A stretch of 64,000 nt of DNA, taken from assembly GCA_016785225.1 (NCBI GenBank), contig JAFBJZ010000941.1, positions 2,035,001 to 2,099,000 on the forward strand, written 5' to 3'. Source of the DNA: Psettodes erumei. Taxonomy: Eukaryota > Chordata > Actinopteri > Pleuronectiformes > Psettodidae. The translations under genes were made by a program, and so were the position numbers. The notes under the pieces were generated by a model. It was not told the DNA's origin and made no database searches. It saw only the letters and a list, made by a program, of their open reading frames with translations. Positions 15,076 to 29,340 of the stretch are shown in pieces (the first letter of the stretch is position 1; every line of letters starts with the position of its first letter).

Positions 15076-15792
15076 GTTCAATAACGCTGATGTAAAACTC
15101 CCTTTTTTATGCAAGTCACTCACAGTTCAAACACTTAAAGCTGCTCCATAAAGAAACTTGTAAAGTAGTCTTTCCCGATCAGCCTTTTTGGATTATTGCG
15201 CATCTTTCAGAGGGTCACGGACATGTAATGACCCCCCCCCCCCAGGTCCACAAACTCATGCATCATGCTCGGTTTTCCCCTCTTTTAACCCACACCAGTT
15301 TATTTGAAATTCTAGTGGAGTTTCTAGAGGTACCAGATCCAATGTGGCAAGCAGAGATGTGTCTCAAGTCCCTTACTGAGGTACCCCCACAGTCATTAAA
15401 AAAAAAATCTGTGAAAGCACCACATAGCCTCATTGACAAACCAAATACACAGGATATGTAATGCTGCAATATGTAAGGAAAAGCCACTTTTTCTCAATTT
15501 GAAACTTACTCAAGAAAAATGAGGAGGCGCGAGCAAGTACACCAGCCAATTTCCAATAAAGCTGGACTTTGAAATGTGAGGAGGGGACGAAAAACAGAAC
15601 AAAACAGGAAATTGCTTATTTGTGAAAATATGAGTTGTTTACTGTACTAAAGAAAATTGATGTTGATTAAGAATAGTGGCTCGGCTACAGGGAACAAATG
15701 CAACATCAGTAATAAACTACAGTGAAGGTTGAGTCTAATCCTTGTTCCTCTCTCACCACCCTCTTTTTCTTTCTTGTTGCCTTTTATAGTGA

Positions 15793-15838
15793 CTCTCTCT
15801 CTCTCTCTCTGACATGCACACACACACACACACACACA
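15793..15838. repeat. (CT)n-(CA)n compound microsatellite
   Basis: Nine CT units at 15793-15810, a six-base break, then eleven CA units at 15817-15838. Confidence 0.9.
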
Positions 15839-18800
15839 AAGTGCTGCTCAGCTACGTCTGAAGTGATGGAATTTTCCTAGCAAAAAGCCTTTTACACTCC
15901 AAATGGAATGCAAAGGTCACTAGTAAATTTCCAGCCCCTGGGACCATTAAGCTGGGCAAAGGGAGCGAGCAGCAGGCTGTTTTATGGAGCCTGGAGCTGT
16001 CTGCTGACAAACCCGGGCCAGAAGGTTTGGTTGGGAAAGCCACAGTGGCACTCAGGGGAGCTCTGCCTGTGATATGTGTGTGTGGCAAATACAGATGTAG
16101 AGGCACAGTGAAGCTTCGCCAACATGACTAAACATCTAAATGAGGAAAGTCATATCTGAGCCTCTCAGTAGAAACGAGCGTGTACGGAGGTGCGGCGGGG
16201 TCAACGGGGAGCTATCGGCGCCGTGTTGCATCAGGCGTGAGATTTTTCAGGATGCGGCCGTTGATTGATAGACCTGTACCTGAGCATGATTTGACATTTT
16301 TGATGAAACATTTTGAATTTGTTTTCTTTAACTAGCAGTATTTCTAATGGGAAACAATAACACTGCTATTTTTTTTTAGCCGAGCCTGCCGTGCAAAGTT
16401 CGTGGGAATTATGTGCTAAAATATAGGTACAGTTTGGGTGTACATGTATTTATTTGTTTATTTATTTAAAGCAGCCTCCCTGCACTTCAAACATACTCCC
16501 TCCTGTACCAGCAAATGAGTTCCAGTGGGTATTGCCCGTGGCAGAGGTGGGTCGTCTTGCAACACATTACACCAAATGAGTGTCAGGGGAGCTACTGTGC
16601 AGCTGTGGTAAGGGAAGGCACTGCTGCAGTGGGCCTCATCAGTGTTACACAGCTTGCTGAAGGATACCACTAAAACAGCAAACAAATAAACGTGCACTCA
16701 TACAGATAACGCCGACACACAGCCCAGCACGCTCCTAGTACATGAAAAAGATTCATCGTCTTCGGTTAGTGTCTCAGAGAAACTGTGAAAAATGTCTCCA
16801 AGTGTTGTAAGTCACGAGTATCACACAGGCCAGTGTAATTCGATGTGGCCTTTCTCGTGTTGTGATCATGTAGACACAGCTGCCCAACAGCTGTGTCTCC
16901 ATTTCCTTGTTGCAGCCAGATGAAAAGGTCTGCGGCGATTACTGGCGCATCATCTCCCAGCACTGTGCGCTGATCTGTGTGAAGGTGATTGCGATGTGAT
17001 GCTTTAATTTGGGTGGCTATCACACTTAACGTGCAGTAAAGCACCGTAGACAAAGGCTGCTTGCTTCTAAATGCCCTGCTGTACTGCGCCATGGCTCTCA
17101 ACGCCAACCCTCTGCTGGCTGTGCTTCCCCTTCACACCAGCCCTACACCCCCACCCCTCCACTCTTCCCTTCATCTCCTCTCCCCACCAGGGGAAAGAGT
17201 TATAGCTGCCATAAAAGGCAGGTAATGCATTGTTAACTAATTCTGTCTGCTCAGAGCTGATATATCCTCTGCTCTAAATCTCTGTGCTTCCAATAAAATG
17301 CAAATGCTAATGCTTGCCCTCCATGAGCTGATATCATTTTTAACAGGCCAGAGGTAAATGCGAGAGAAGGGTGGGGTGGGCCAGAGTCGGTCTCTGACAC
17401 GGTGGGGCTCTGAGCCTTTATGGCACATTCTGTCGGAAAGGAGACCTCAAGACCCGATGCACACACCACCGGTCGACACACTGCCCGTGTGTAAGCGTGC
17501 ACACGTGGCTGTAGGTACGCACACCAGACTGCAACGGAACATTTTTGATAAGCTCGGGGTGCATGTGTATAAGTAGTAGTAGTTAACCTGTGATAGCTGA
17601 GGGCGTGTGCTTTGTATTTGAGAAGGCGGCACTAGAAGCATTTCAGTCAGTACTCATTCACAATCAAATAACAGAGGCCAATTTGCCTACGGATGCAATG
17701 CATCATTTTTCCATGTTAATAGTAGTGTCATACTTCATGTAACCTTGGGCTTCTAAATATTGATCCACTTCTAGATTTTCAATTATGCTGTGCCGTTTTT
17801 CTGCCATCTGGTAAGGACCAGTGATTTGTGTCCCTTCATATCTGGAGGCTTGTCCTGTAATTAGACCATAAATTAATTTGCACTGAAGAGAGAAAGCAGA
17901 AAAGATTGAAGGCATTAAGTAAGTCCTCGGTGGTTAGAGACAGAAAATCATAGGAAACCGCAGCACAGTGTTTTATTCACGAGAATAAGATAATTGGATT
18001 ACAAATTCCAACACCATAACTTTTCTGCTCCTGCATGTGTCACTTGTTTTTCTTTCAAGTATTTAAAACCATGCTGCTGCTAATGATTGCTCATAAGTCA
18101 GTTCCTCAACAAATGGCTAGAAATCATCCACTGACATAATTATACCTAATTACTTGCAGTGCAGCAGCAAAAATGATTAGGAAAAATGGGGTATATTAGT
18201 GTCAATATGTGTGTGAAACTTTGCAGTGAAATGTGCTGTGAATCCATCAGTGGATTTCAAATGACCCCCCGCGCAGGCAGACGACAACTGTGTGCTTTGA
18301 ACCTAGCGCTTATTTACTGCACAGCTCAAGTAGAGGTCCTAAAAATTCAAATGCATCTTGATTGATTTTAAATTGGGAGTATATGCTCTCCTGCACGATT
18401 AGCTCACTGTCCCCTGCTGCTAAATTACACATAGTGATTGGGGCTGTCGCTGCACAGTGTCTACTACAATGGCAGCTCTCTTTGCTGTGTGGGAATTCAC
18501 ATTAGACAAGCCTAAGTTACTCTCTTAAAGCAATTAAGGGAAAATTATGCAACAGAATGGGGTCCCTTGTGGAGTAAAATGCTAAATCAGCGGGGTCTGA
18601 GTTTAAAACCTTGTACACTGACTCAAGAATGAAAGTGAATGAGGGTGATGTGACACTAAGACAAGCACCGTTGTCTGTAGGTGGAAAACTGCATCGTGTA
18701 CCTGCTCTACATGATGCTGTACCTTGGGTGTTACTAAGCAAGGCCACAGCTGCCAGCCCACTCTGATCATATCTTGTGGGGCTTGAGAGACAAGGTCAGC

Positions 18801-20264
18801 CAACGCAGAGCCCACCTGCTCCCCCATTCTCCATCACATACTCCCTCAGCCCCGGCCTCCCGGAGGAAACACGCATGACTGCCGTGCTGCTACAGACAGC
18901 ATGTGTCCCTGAATTTATGATGGCGACTTATTGGCGGCCTTTCACGTTAAAAGTCATCTTGAGTTTCCCAGTCTAGCCATATGTGTGGCGAGCGTTAATC
19001 CATTAACATTCAGAGCAGACACGTACAGGGGGTGGCTTTCTGCCAGCCTAGAGCCCTCATAGTCTTTGACCCACCGCTGACCACAACATTCTCCTGCCTC
19101 TGCTCCCAGCCACAGCCAGCCCCGGCATAATACAGTGCCATAAACTATCTAATGTTACACTGTATATGAATGTGAAGTATTATACGCTTGAGGTCCAATA
19201 TGCAAGGCTTACAACGGAGCGAGAAAAGTCCAGCTGCGACAGCTTCCTTTTGGCAGAGAAGGGGGGAAAAAAAATCACATCTGTCTACTGTAGAACTCTG
19301 CACATCTTACATTTTAATCGTAGGATGTCAAATGAACATAAAGTCCCAGTCCTTTCTATTTCCATCAAGGATTAAAGTTCAGAGAGGCCATGAAATCCCT
19401 GGGACTTTCTGACATGGTATTTATTTCATCGGGAGATGTTGAAGTTCATATTAACTGATCCACGTGGAATAGTTCTGGCAGAGTTTGAAATGCTGCGAGG
19501 CTTGCCCAGGCCTCCGAATAGAGAGCTTTCGACAGCATTGGCTGGTTTGCTGTGAAAGGTGGCTCCTGGACGTATTATAATTTTAGTAGCTTATAAAGCC
19601 TTGATAAATACTTTATAAAGCCATGTTGCGTAACAAATGTAACACATAAAAGAAGGCATAGATGTTACTTCACACAGGATAAAGGGACTTTTGACAGGTT
19701 CCTGAATAGGTTTTATAATTCAATATTACAACTGCCATCCTTGTATGGGCCCCGTCGTCTCCCGAAGCCAGCAGGCTATATACGTTTAACACACATTCAA
19801 GTGCTCACAGTCAAGTCCATTACGCTGATTAGCAGTAAACACATTTGTAATAAAACTTAGTGAAATAGAGGAGGATGGTCCTCGTGCTGATTCATGGTTG
19901 AATCCGGGTGAAATATAATGTGTCTCAGGTGTCATACTTCTGAGGGCGCAGAAGTGATACAGAGCTCCACTTAAAGGATCTGTAACACATACGAGGCAAT
20001 TTATCCAAACAGCTCATGTCTAAACATTGAGTCCTTCATCTCAACTGCTGGCCAGAAATAAACCCAGGCAAAGCAGAGTGGCAGGGGTCCAGTAAACGTG
20101 AGAGAATTTGGGAAGCGGAGCAGACCAAACAGATGTCTTTCCACCACGCAGACACCTCCTACTTCCCCGCTGTCCCTGCTTATCCCTCTGCTCTTGGCTG
20201 TCTGTCCCCCACTTTCTCGCTTTCCCTTAGTCAGTCGATAAAAGGCATCAGCATACCAATGTTT

Positions 20265-20515
20265 CATAAGCTGCAGAGATACAAGCTAAAATCGGGGGGT
20301 AATAATCTTGACACCAGATCACCAGACAGATTTGCTCTGAAAGTTCAACATACCAGCTCAAAAACTGGTTTGAAGACTGGTTTCTGGCACTCTGCACCTC
20401 ACCACTGGAATGACCTACAGCACAGTTAGAGACACTCATTTCAGTCGCTCTGATTGTTTCAGGTCTCACTTGCAAAGTAATGAAAGAGTAAATAAAGTCT
20501 AACTAACTAACATCT
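20265..20515 (+). mobile_element. 3' remnant of a non-LTR retrotransposon (LINE)
   Basis: The plus frame contains KTGLKTGFWHSAPHHWNDLQ. This fits the C-terminal reverse-transcriptase pattern (R-T-x-L-G-K-x-x-F-x-x-x-A-P-x-x-W-N-x-L-Q) of several fish LINE families. After a stop the sequence ends in AATAAAG and TAACTAAC, like the short tandem tail of L2-type elements. Only the last ~100 codons remain. Family assignment is uncertain. Confidence 0.45.
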
Positions 20516-22128
20516 CCCCTCTAATTTCAATGCACTCGTGTTGCCCTGATTGGAAATCTGTTCACCATGAACTGAGCGACACATTACATAAGCATTACTA
20601 GAGGGTTTAATGGGCCTTTTTGGCACAGCTTCTTTTGCTTCTTTTTTTGTAAACCAGGCAGCAGTTATTAGATGAAGAAGAGCAGGAAGAAGAAGAAAGA
20701 GTGGATCATGTGTTTCCACTTTTGACCCCTCCGCTGTGGCATGTGCACACCTGGTTCAGTTTAGAATGCTGTTTCTGTGGAATAGCTGTCGGCAAACTGG
20801 CTAGCGGTTTCATCTGGGGAGAGGAGGGCTAAATGTTTACGCCACAGACTTTCTCTCAGAGGTTATTCTGTGTGTGTTCTTAAATTTGTTGTCATGTCAG
20901 CAGCGAAAAACACTGAGGCGCGGGCACAAAATCAAAGGTTTGCTTTCTGTGGTGAGCCAGGTAACCGGTGCTTAAAGTATCCAAGTTGAAACCTGAAGAG
21001 AATGCTTTCACCTTTAGGCATCAACATCAACAATCTTGTTAAAAAAAGGATAGTTTCATGTAGATGTTAACAGCCAAGAAAATAACCTTTGATATTTTTT
21101 TTTTGTTAGAGAGGCTGCATTACTACATCTTTAAAAGGCATATTTTAACTCCAACTATGTGAAAACGTATTTCAGATGTGTTGCCTTGATGATGGGAAGG
21201 GCAAAGCACGGCCACCTCAGACTCTGAGCAACTCATCTGTTTCCTATTGGAGGAAGTGATTCTGGCAGGAAGGCAGTCTGGGATAGGAGCACAGTAAAAA
21301 AGAGAGTAAAAGGGTAGAGAAACAGGAAATGACAGTGTGACCCACTGGGTCCACTTACTACTTTGCCAGAACCCCCTGGCCACAGCCAGCCTACTGGGCC
21401 GGCAGTTTCCATCACCTGCTGCTTCTGGTTCCCCCCACATAAATCCAGGTGCTCCTGAATAAAGCTCTCTTTCTCCAGGAGCCGCGGGGAGCCGGAGGGG
21501 AGGCTGCACGCCGGAGGGGTTTGTGCTGCTACACCAGTGAAGCTCTGCCTCCTTGTGAGAACATGTCTTGGAAATTACTGCTCCAAATAAAGCTCGACTA
21601 AAAGAGGCAGAGAGCAGGGGATTTCCATCAACCCCCTGCCAGTTCAAAGTCCCATCTCTTCATTTTATTAATTCTGTCTTCTAATTAAAAGAAGCTCGAC
21701 CACTCAATATAAAGTTTCTGCATCTTTTTATTACTGCGTCTGATATTGCCCGATATTAATATAGGTCTAGTCCACCGGGAGGGAGAATATCGGCCCTTCC
21801 CAGCTCCTCACTGCCCCCTGGCATGCTGAATGGGCGCTGCAGCCGCTGAGCTGATAAACCCAAGAAATCATTCCGGACTCCAGCCAGAGCTCTTTACAGT
21901 ACCTTCAGCGCTCCCTGGTGATGGATTAATGCACTGTTGTTGTCATTTTATGGCTATTTTATTGCCCTGGTGCAATTTACCAGGCTTTTATGTGCCTTCG
22001 CTGTCCGGCGGAAAAACGCGCAAGCGCATGAGGCCAACATTCCGAGACAAAGGCCACTGCTCACAGGAGCACTGCGCATGTGCGAACTGCACGAGCCCCA
22101 CTCACTCACACACACTCCCTCCCTTCCC

Positions 22129-22199
22129 CTCTCCCTCTCTCTGTCTCTCTCTCTCTCTCTCTCACTCTCTCTCAACACACACACACACACACACACACA
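22129..22199. repeat. (CT)n-(CA)n compound microsatellite
   Basis: A pyrimidine-rich CT run with small interruptions, followed by a CA run ending near 22199. Confidence 0.9.
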
Positions 22200-25042
22200 G
22201 TCTAAATCAAAAACACGATTCATTCAAACACAAATGGGGTACTATACAAGCGAGCAGATGAAAGCATCAGTAGTGAATCTTTCAGCCGGTTGATGGACTT
22301 TCACATTCACTACTGCTGTTTTACACTCTCACCACCTGAGGGCAACATCACTCAGCTGGCCTGCAGCTGCCTCCCGGTGCAACAGCACTAGATCTTCAAA
22401 TAATATTATGCGTTTGAATATTTATTTGTTCCCAGCGTCTAGATGTATTCGGCGCTCGAGGATTGCAACATGTAGATGAGAGAGAGTTTACCCTCCTTGC
22501 ATTTGCATCCCGATGTGAGGATTACTGAAATGTCCTTACTTTAAGCATTTCTGCAGAAGCTTCGGTAGTGGACAAGGTCTGCTTTGTTTTCATGACAGAA
22601 TAGTCCAATTAATCCAAGGCATTTCAGATATTCCAAATATCCAGTAATGATATTTAAGCAATTCATCTTTTCAACAACTCTCATATTAACACTTACCAAC
22701 ACACCAAAACACATTCCACGTGTTAGTGTTACAAAGTTTCAAAGTAAACACACCCACACACACACCGCACACAGCTGCTGATCTGAGGTCGTTGTTGTAA
22801 CATGTGGAGAGGTTTTGTAACATCTCCTGCCAAACCATTATCTTTCTAGTACTGTGGGAAAAATAGCAATATATCTGCAGCCAACTCGTTTGGCGGTGGA
22901 GAAAAAACAACTCTTCATTTGCATTCGATGTCTTTATAACGCTATAATACATGTAATTTTAAGAATAGTCTATAATTTTGAATCTATTTTAATTACAATA
23001 AACACTAATTATTGCTTTCTTTGGTTACCCGTATTGTTAATATGATTTGAATGTATGTTCGACACAGAGCGTGACCTAAGAGTAAATTTAAGACTATCGT
23101 TCTATAAGACCTAATGAACACAGGTCGAACTCTGAGTAAACATGTCAAGTGATCGTGGCAGGAAGTGGCCACCAGAGGGAGCACAGATGCTGTCAAATCC
23201 ATGGGAAGTATCCGACAATTGCAAAACCATTAGGCAGCAACTAAGAAGATTTAAAAAATGCACCATTGTTCTCCCACATGCTTAAACTTATCATTGCAGA
23301 TGCATATCTGCAGCTATTAAATTATCAAACATTAATTAAACATCAAACAAGCTCCATTTTTTTTTCTTTGCCTTTTGTCCATCCCTGCCTTGAACGTCAT
23401 CGCGTGTCTCCTGTTGTCTGTTCGGTGCGGGGGCGTTTGTGGATGTATGCCTGCGCTGTGTATATTTCTTCACCATTTGCAATGTAAAGTACAATCTTTG
23501 CAAGGACCTGTAACCTCAGAGTCTCTTACGCCCTGAGAGCTGCTGATCCATCACCCTTAATGGAAGAGGATAAGTTTCAGCAGTGAAAGAGAGAACAGAC
23601 AAAGGCAGGACGATTTATGGCAGACGTAGAAGTGGAACTCCGGGCTGTGGGCCTTGATCTGAGCTGGGCTGCGGCCAGGCTAGGCTAGGCTACGCCCCAG
23701 GCCAGGGTCATTCACATGCACTCTCCCACACACATACACGCTCATGCACATATATTAGTCCAGGCCCAGAGGGCTTCAATCCCTACACCACGTCCCAAAA
23801 TCCAAACCTTTCTCTTCAGCTTTTGATGTTCCCCTGCCCCCTTCTTCTGGACTAACTTTTGCACGTCTATCTTTTCCAGTGAGCGGTGGGCTCCGGGTGG
23901 TGAAATATGGAGTGGAGACCTGTTACATGTTAGCTTAGGAGATAGCCAAGGTGTAAATTATGTGGAAGTCTCTGGCCAGCCTTATTTATGAGAGGCCTGT
24001 CAGGTGTTTAGGTGTTGGAGTGAGATGTGCAGCTTAAACCGTTTACTTCGTTGTAAATCAGGTCATACAGGCCGTGTGTGTTTGGACGGTGTATGCTTAC
24101 GTGTGTGTGTGCGCCTGGGTCTGAGGCCTTGTTTTTGTTGGAAGACTGCGTGAGGCTGGGTTGTGATAATGTCAAGGCGTACTGTCGGTGTTGATGCTTT
24201 GCTGCGTGAGGGCGTGTGCACGTATTTGTAGGTCTGTTTTGTCTGGAGGCCATCGCGGCTGGTACAGATGGGTTGAAACACTAGCTATAGTTATAGTAAT
24301 TGCGCTGTCTGACTAACAGAGATGTTTTTTTATAGATCCCCTCAATACCTACACCTGCTGTCACCATTCTCCATTATGAGCAAACATGAAACCTACTCAA
24401 GACTTTTCCTGTTTCTTTTGTCATGTCCTTGTCTTTGTTTAGCCCAGACATATCATGTAGATGTGGACGGCTGTGAATGTAGCCCATCTGAGGACATCAG
24501 GTATCACTCAGCAGGTAGTTAGACCTGTCACTGGATGATGGATACTGGCCCTCAGACAGAGGAACTGCAGCAAACAGGTTCCATAGACCCTGTATTTGTT
24601 ACCACGATTCCCCCACAAGGTGCTGCCTATAGAGCGAATGGTGTCTCCCCTTCTGCTTGCCCTATTGTCCGTCCTCTGGCTTGTCCTTGTCTCAGCACAA
24701 CAATAGCACGGGACTCGGCTTGAGCATTCTGTTCCCCCTAAGTGGGGGAGCGTCTGTCCTCAAAGTGAGACCAAAGGGAGCAGACAAAAAAGGGAGTGCA
24801 GAGTGGAGGGGAGATGAGCTGAGTTAAGGTTGAAAGGGGTTAAGAACACGAGACAGACAACTCTGGAGAGAGATCGAGAGGATAAAATGAAGGGGCGGAG
24901 TGGAGGAGAACGAGGGAGAGGAAGAGGGGCAGAGGATGATGTGCTGGAGGCAGGTACATCTGCATTCTCTCCAAACACAGCAAAGGCCTGTCTTAGGTGT
25001 CTCTATCCCAGCAGCACTCACTGGCAGATTTATGGCCTTTCT

Positions 25043-25054
25043 TTGTGTGTGTGC

Positions 25055-25095
<41 letters not shown>

Positions 25096-25100
25096 TGTGT
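25043..25100. repeat. (GT)n microsatellite
   Basis: About 58 bases of GT with two GC interruptions near its start and a GA one near its end. Confidence 0.95.
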
Positions 25101-26584
25101 AGAAGGAGGGATAAATTGAGAGAGAGAGACACACAAGGTACAGGAGAAAGAGTGTATGTGAGCAGAGGCAAAGGGCGGCAAGCAAATTGCGGCCATGTTG
25201 CATTCCATTGATATCAGCCCCCCACCCCCAATCCCAATCTCAGCCATATTTCATGCCTCCTCTCTCCCTATATCCTTCCCTTCTTTCCACTCCTCTCCTT
25301 TCTCTGTCTCATCACCCTGCTCTTCACTTGGCGCTCTTGGCCCTTCCATTGCTCCGCCGGGTCCCAGGCTGTAAAGCCCTCTCAGGGGGAAGGGTGTAAA
25401 TCTGTCTCCCTGTCTCAGGAGATTTCCTGGAGCTCAGCAGACTCAACAAAGCCTAGTCGGTGTGCAGGACCAAATGTTTCACACACGCACACGCAAACAT
25501 ACACACACACAGAAATGTATAGACCCAGAAAAAGTGTATACAGCATATTTTATAAACGTGAAAAGACAGCATGTGCTCATACATTCACTCGCGCATGCTT
25601 GGCCTTGTTTGGGAGCTCCTGCAAAAACAAACAGGTATGCTTCTTCCTTGTCTAGCCAAGTGCCTGGGAAACCAGTGTTTGTGTTTGTGTGTGTGTGTCC
25701 ACAGAAGACCCTACCCCCCAAACCTTTTGTCCGGAGGGGCTGTCCAGACGAGCTTGTTGTCTCTCTTTATTTTCTCCCCCCTCCCCTCCTTTTTTTCTAC
25801 TTCCCTCTCTGCTTTATTGCACTTGATTCTAAGCGCGTCCATTCCTGAGATGGCTCAGATAGCAGCTGAAGCTAAATTGCCCGTCATAAAGCATCTGCAA
25901 TAGCAATGGAGCTCTCGGGGTGGGACTGCTGCAAGGGGGTACGCGGCGGTTAGGGCTCACTATGAAAATACAAGGTCCTCTTTTTAATCTTTAAATGTGG
26001 AATATGAACTCTGTTTCAACATCCACAAATCATAAGGCCCTCCCTTAAACATTAAACGATTCTGTTGCATGATCGATTTCCTGAGTGCCCCCTAAATCAG
26101 TTTTATGCATATAATTTTCAGGAACATTTGGCTATTTGAGTGTGTGGGTTTTGGAGAAAAGTGACTGAAAATCAAAAGTAAAATGATCTAATGGTATTTC
26201 GGGATGCCAAAATGCTTCTGCATGATACTACTAATTACTCACAGAAGACGGGCTAGTTAGAGTGAGATGCTGTGATTTATGGTGGAGTCATATATTTGGC
26301 TTTGCTATGTTCTTGTCAAATGGTTGACAGATAGATGACTGCTGGGCTGTAATTAGCCTTCCTGTTTGTATACTTTCTCATGTAACAACAAAGGCACTTC
26401 CTGGCCTTGACTGTAGATGGTGCACACGCGAAAATGCAGCCTTGCGCCAGTATGACAACAACAGATTCTTTACAGGAAGAAGAAACAAAAGGGAAGGGAA
26501 GGATGAGGAAGTACGGTTTGGTGGGAAAGACACAAGAAAGGTTACTGGAGTGCAAGGTGGGTAAGGCAAAGTTGCAGGGAGAGA

Positions 26585-26591
26585 GAGAGCA

Positions 26592-26622
<31 letters not shown>
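26585..26622. repeat. (GA)n microsatellite
   Basis: GA dinucleotides with two short interruptions in a purine-rich surround. Confidence 0.85.
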
Positions 26623-29059
26623 AAGCAGGTCAGATGAGTTGTGTTCCTGCGGGGCTTGGTATTGACTCATCTCTGTAACAGAGCGTCTGTGTGTGGCATT
26701 TGTAGCAAGAAATGTCTCATCACCCAGCCAAAAATAATCCCCTGAGCTGTCAAATTAGTCTCAACAAAGATTTGGTACAGTAAACACAGTGCCGTGGCCA
26801 AAAGATAGAGAGATAGAGACAGACACAGAGCTTTAGTGTATTCTAGTGGGAAAATCCCTCTCCGCTCTCTGCAGTGTGTTCTATCAAAGCTGTAATATTA
26901 TTGCTCTGGAACCGGCTGCGAAGGAAAGGAATTCCTAGGGACCACAGGAGCAAGACAGGGCCAGCAGCCTGCTTGGCAGGAGCCCCGGTGTGATCATCAT
27001 CCACGGGAGGAGTGACGCCCCTCACTCCTGCCTCCTCCTGCCTCCCAGCTAGCCTTGCCCTGTGACAGATGAGCCCAATGACAGCAGGACGCAACAACCT
27101 GCAATTGAACATTCCCCTGCGATCTGTCAATGTCCGTGGCGGCGTTTCACTCTCAGGAAAACACACAAGGACCCACGCACCTTCGCACACACCCTCACAT
27201 TAAGTCATTCCCCAAGTATTGGAAGAATCAGGACCCGATACGCCTTCTCATACTTGTGAAATACCTCAGATACCTGCTGCAGGTGTCTTCTGAGGTTTCT
27301 GGGGTGGTGTGCGTGCCTCGCTCTTGTTCTGCACGGGGCTCATTCTCTCAGTTCAAAATTGCTGCTAATTAAAGGCTGGTACTCTGCATTCTACAGTACT
27401 GTACTCTAGGTCAGCTGGTCCTCCTCTTGTGCTTGTCTGAGTTCAGCTGGTGCCGCAGTTCTCTACTTGGACCACAAGGTGTCACCTTGTTCACAAAGAG
27501 CACATGGCTTCAAGCCTGACAGGGGCTTTATTTTCCGCTTTGGTGGCAGTGCTGTGGTGTAGCACGGAGAAGTGAAATAGGAAAAATGAAAATAGGGCAT
27601 AAATGTGTTTGCTGCATACAGGGCTTAATGAAGTCAGCCTTGCCAGTACATTAGGAACAAAGGCAGTGGAGAGAAAGGCACTGAAGGACAACTCACAAAC
27701 AGTTCCAAAATAAAAAGGGAGATAAAGTATGAATGGCAACCCTCCTCAATGAAAAGCAGTTCACCCGTTGTCAAAGTGAAGATTTATTTTTCAAGCAACT
27801 GGCTTTTTATGGTCAAACTCCTCCACACTGGCGAACAGCGGTGCTTTGTAATATGGCATGTAAAGAATGGGATTCAATGGAAGCAGTCGTCCATTTGTCA
27901 TATTTAAGGGGATAGAATAATGACCATTGGCTGTCTTGTGCTTGAATCTCTCAAGTTGGCTTATTTTTGTGTGCAAAATGGAGGATGAAGACGAATGGAC
28001 TTCATGCGCGACTTTGCGCAGTCTAAGCTATCATATCATGTAACTTAAACCAGTGGTTGGTAGCATATCATTATTCTAAGCCCGGAGCAGTAGCTAGTCC
28101 TTTGCAAATGTTTCAGTGGAAATTATAAAACAATCCAGCTGTCTTCACTTGCTTGTTGTGAACTAATGATTGCTTGGCTTCTCGTCCATGAAAGCATGGT
28201 GCAAAATTAATTGTTTCAATCAATCAATTGGTCAATTTCACAGCCATCAAGCTATGCCCGAGATCATGTGCATTCTCTACCCTTCTCCTTCAGGATGGGC
28301 TTGGAGAATGCTAGATGATTTATGGCCGCGGTGTATGCTGCATACATATACAAACACTATACACACATGCTGACAAGCATACACACTTAATAGGCGGAGG
28401 CGCAGACACTGTCGGAAAAGCACACAGACCCACACACACACACACACGTGCATGCATGCATGTTGTATACGCACATAGACATGGATATTAGCACATATAT
28501 GCACACATTCCGAGAGGATGACACGCAGCAGGGGACGGATCACGTGAGGCAGCAGGACGAGCACAGAGGGAACACTTCAGTGTATGCTAAGCATGCTGGT
28601 GACACATGCAGCTAAACATAGCACATTGAACACAACCAGCAATGATAGACTGTATTAGAGCACTCTCTTCGAGTCATTATTTTTATGTGGCTCACGTGTG
28701 CTCACGCACTAACAAATCCGTCACTACAAGACCATCTCCCCTCTTAAGTCGGACAGTCATGCATGTCACCTCCTCTGTCTACACACTTGCATTAGGTTTG
28801 CACAAGTACAGTAGGTACAGGCTTGTGTGTATATAAACACATGCTTATGCTTACAAACACACACACATACACATACATGCCCTTGCATATACATGCACGC
28901 ATATATATATATATATACAGTGAGAGCCAAGTGCAGAGGCTTGTTGTTAGCGTGTTGTTCCTGTGCTGTGGCTTGTGGGCCTGTCTGCAGGGCTGATCGA
29001 TGGTCTTTTACTGCTTCCACAGGATTATCGGTCGAGTTCACCGGGAGGGGAAGGCAATT

Positions 29060-29071
29060 CATCAGAGCACA

Positions 29072-29107
<36 letters not shown>

Positions 29108-29340
29108 GAGAGAGGGGACAGAGAGAAAGGGAGAGAGGGATGGAGGGAGAGAGAGAGGCGTGGGGGGCGTCAGTATGAAAATGGAAGGAAAGATATGAGA
29201 AGGCAGAGGTAAAGGTGGGAGGAAAAACCGAGGGAGAGGAGAGAAGGAGACTGAGAGAAGGAGGGGAGCAAGATGGAGACGGAGGAGGAGATGTACAGAT
29301 GTGCTTGTGATACCGCCTCACCTGGAAATGTATGGAAAAG
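29060..29340. repeat. polypurine tract with (GA)n core
   Basis: A 280-base stretch with very few plus-strand pyrimidines, holding an uninterrupted GA run at about 29075-29105. Confidence 0.85.

Noticed and set aside
19067..19083. DR5-like pair TGACCC-ACCGC-TGACCA
   Set aside because: One half-site starts with T instead of a purine on the RARE strand, so it breaks the consensus; it is also 32 kb from hoxc1a.
22332..22346. CTCF-like CCACCTGAGGGCAAC
   Set aside because: A key A in the core is replaced by T; too weak to list as a site.
23169..23183. CTCF-like CCACCAGAGGGAGCA
   Set aside because: The conserved C after the G run is A; one mismatch at an important position.
25043..25250. Open frames made of Cys/Val or His/Thr repeats, here and at other CA/GT tracts
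   Set aside because: Translated microsatellites; all six frames stay open because the dinucleotide repeat has no stop codon.
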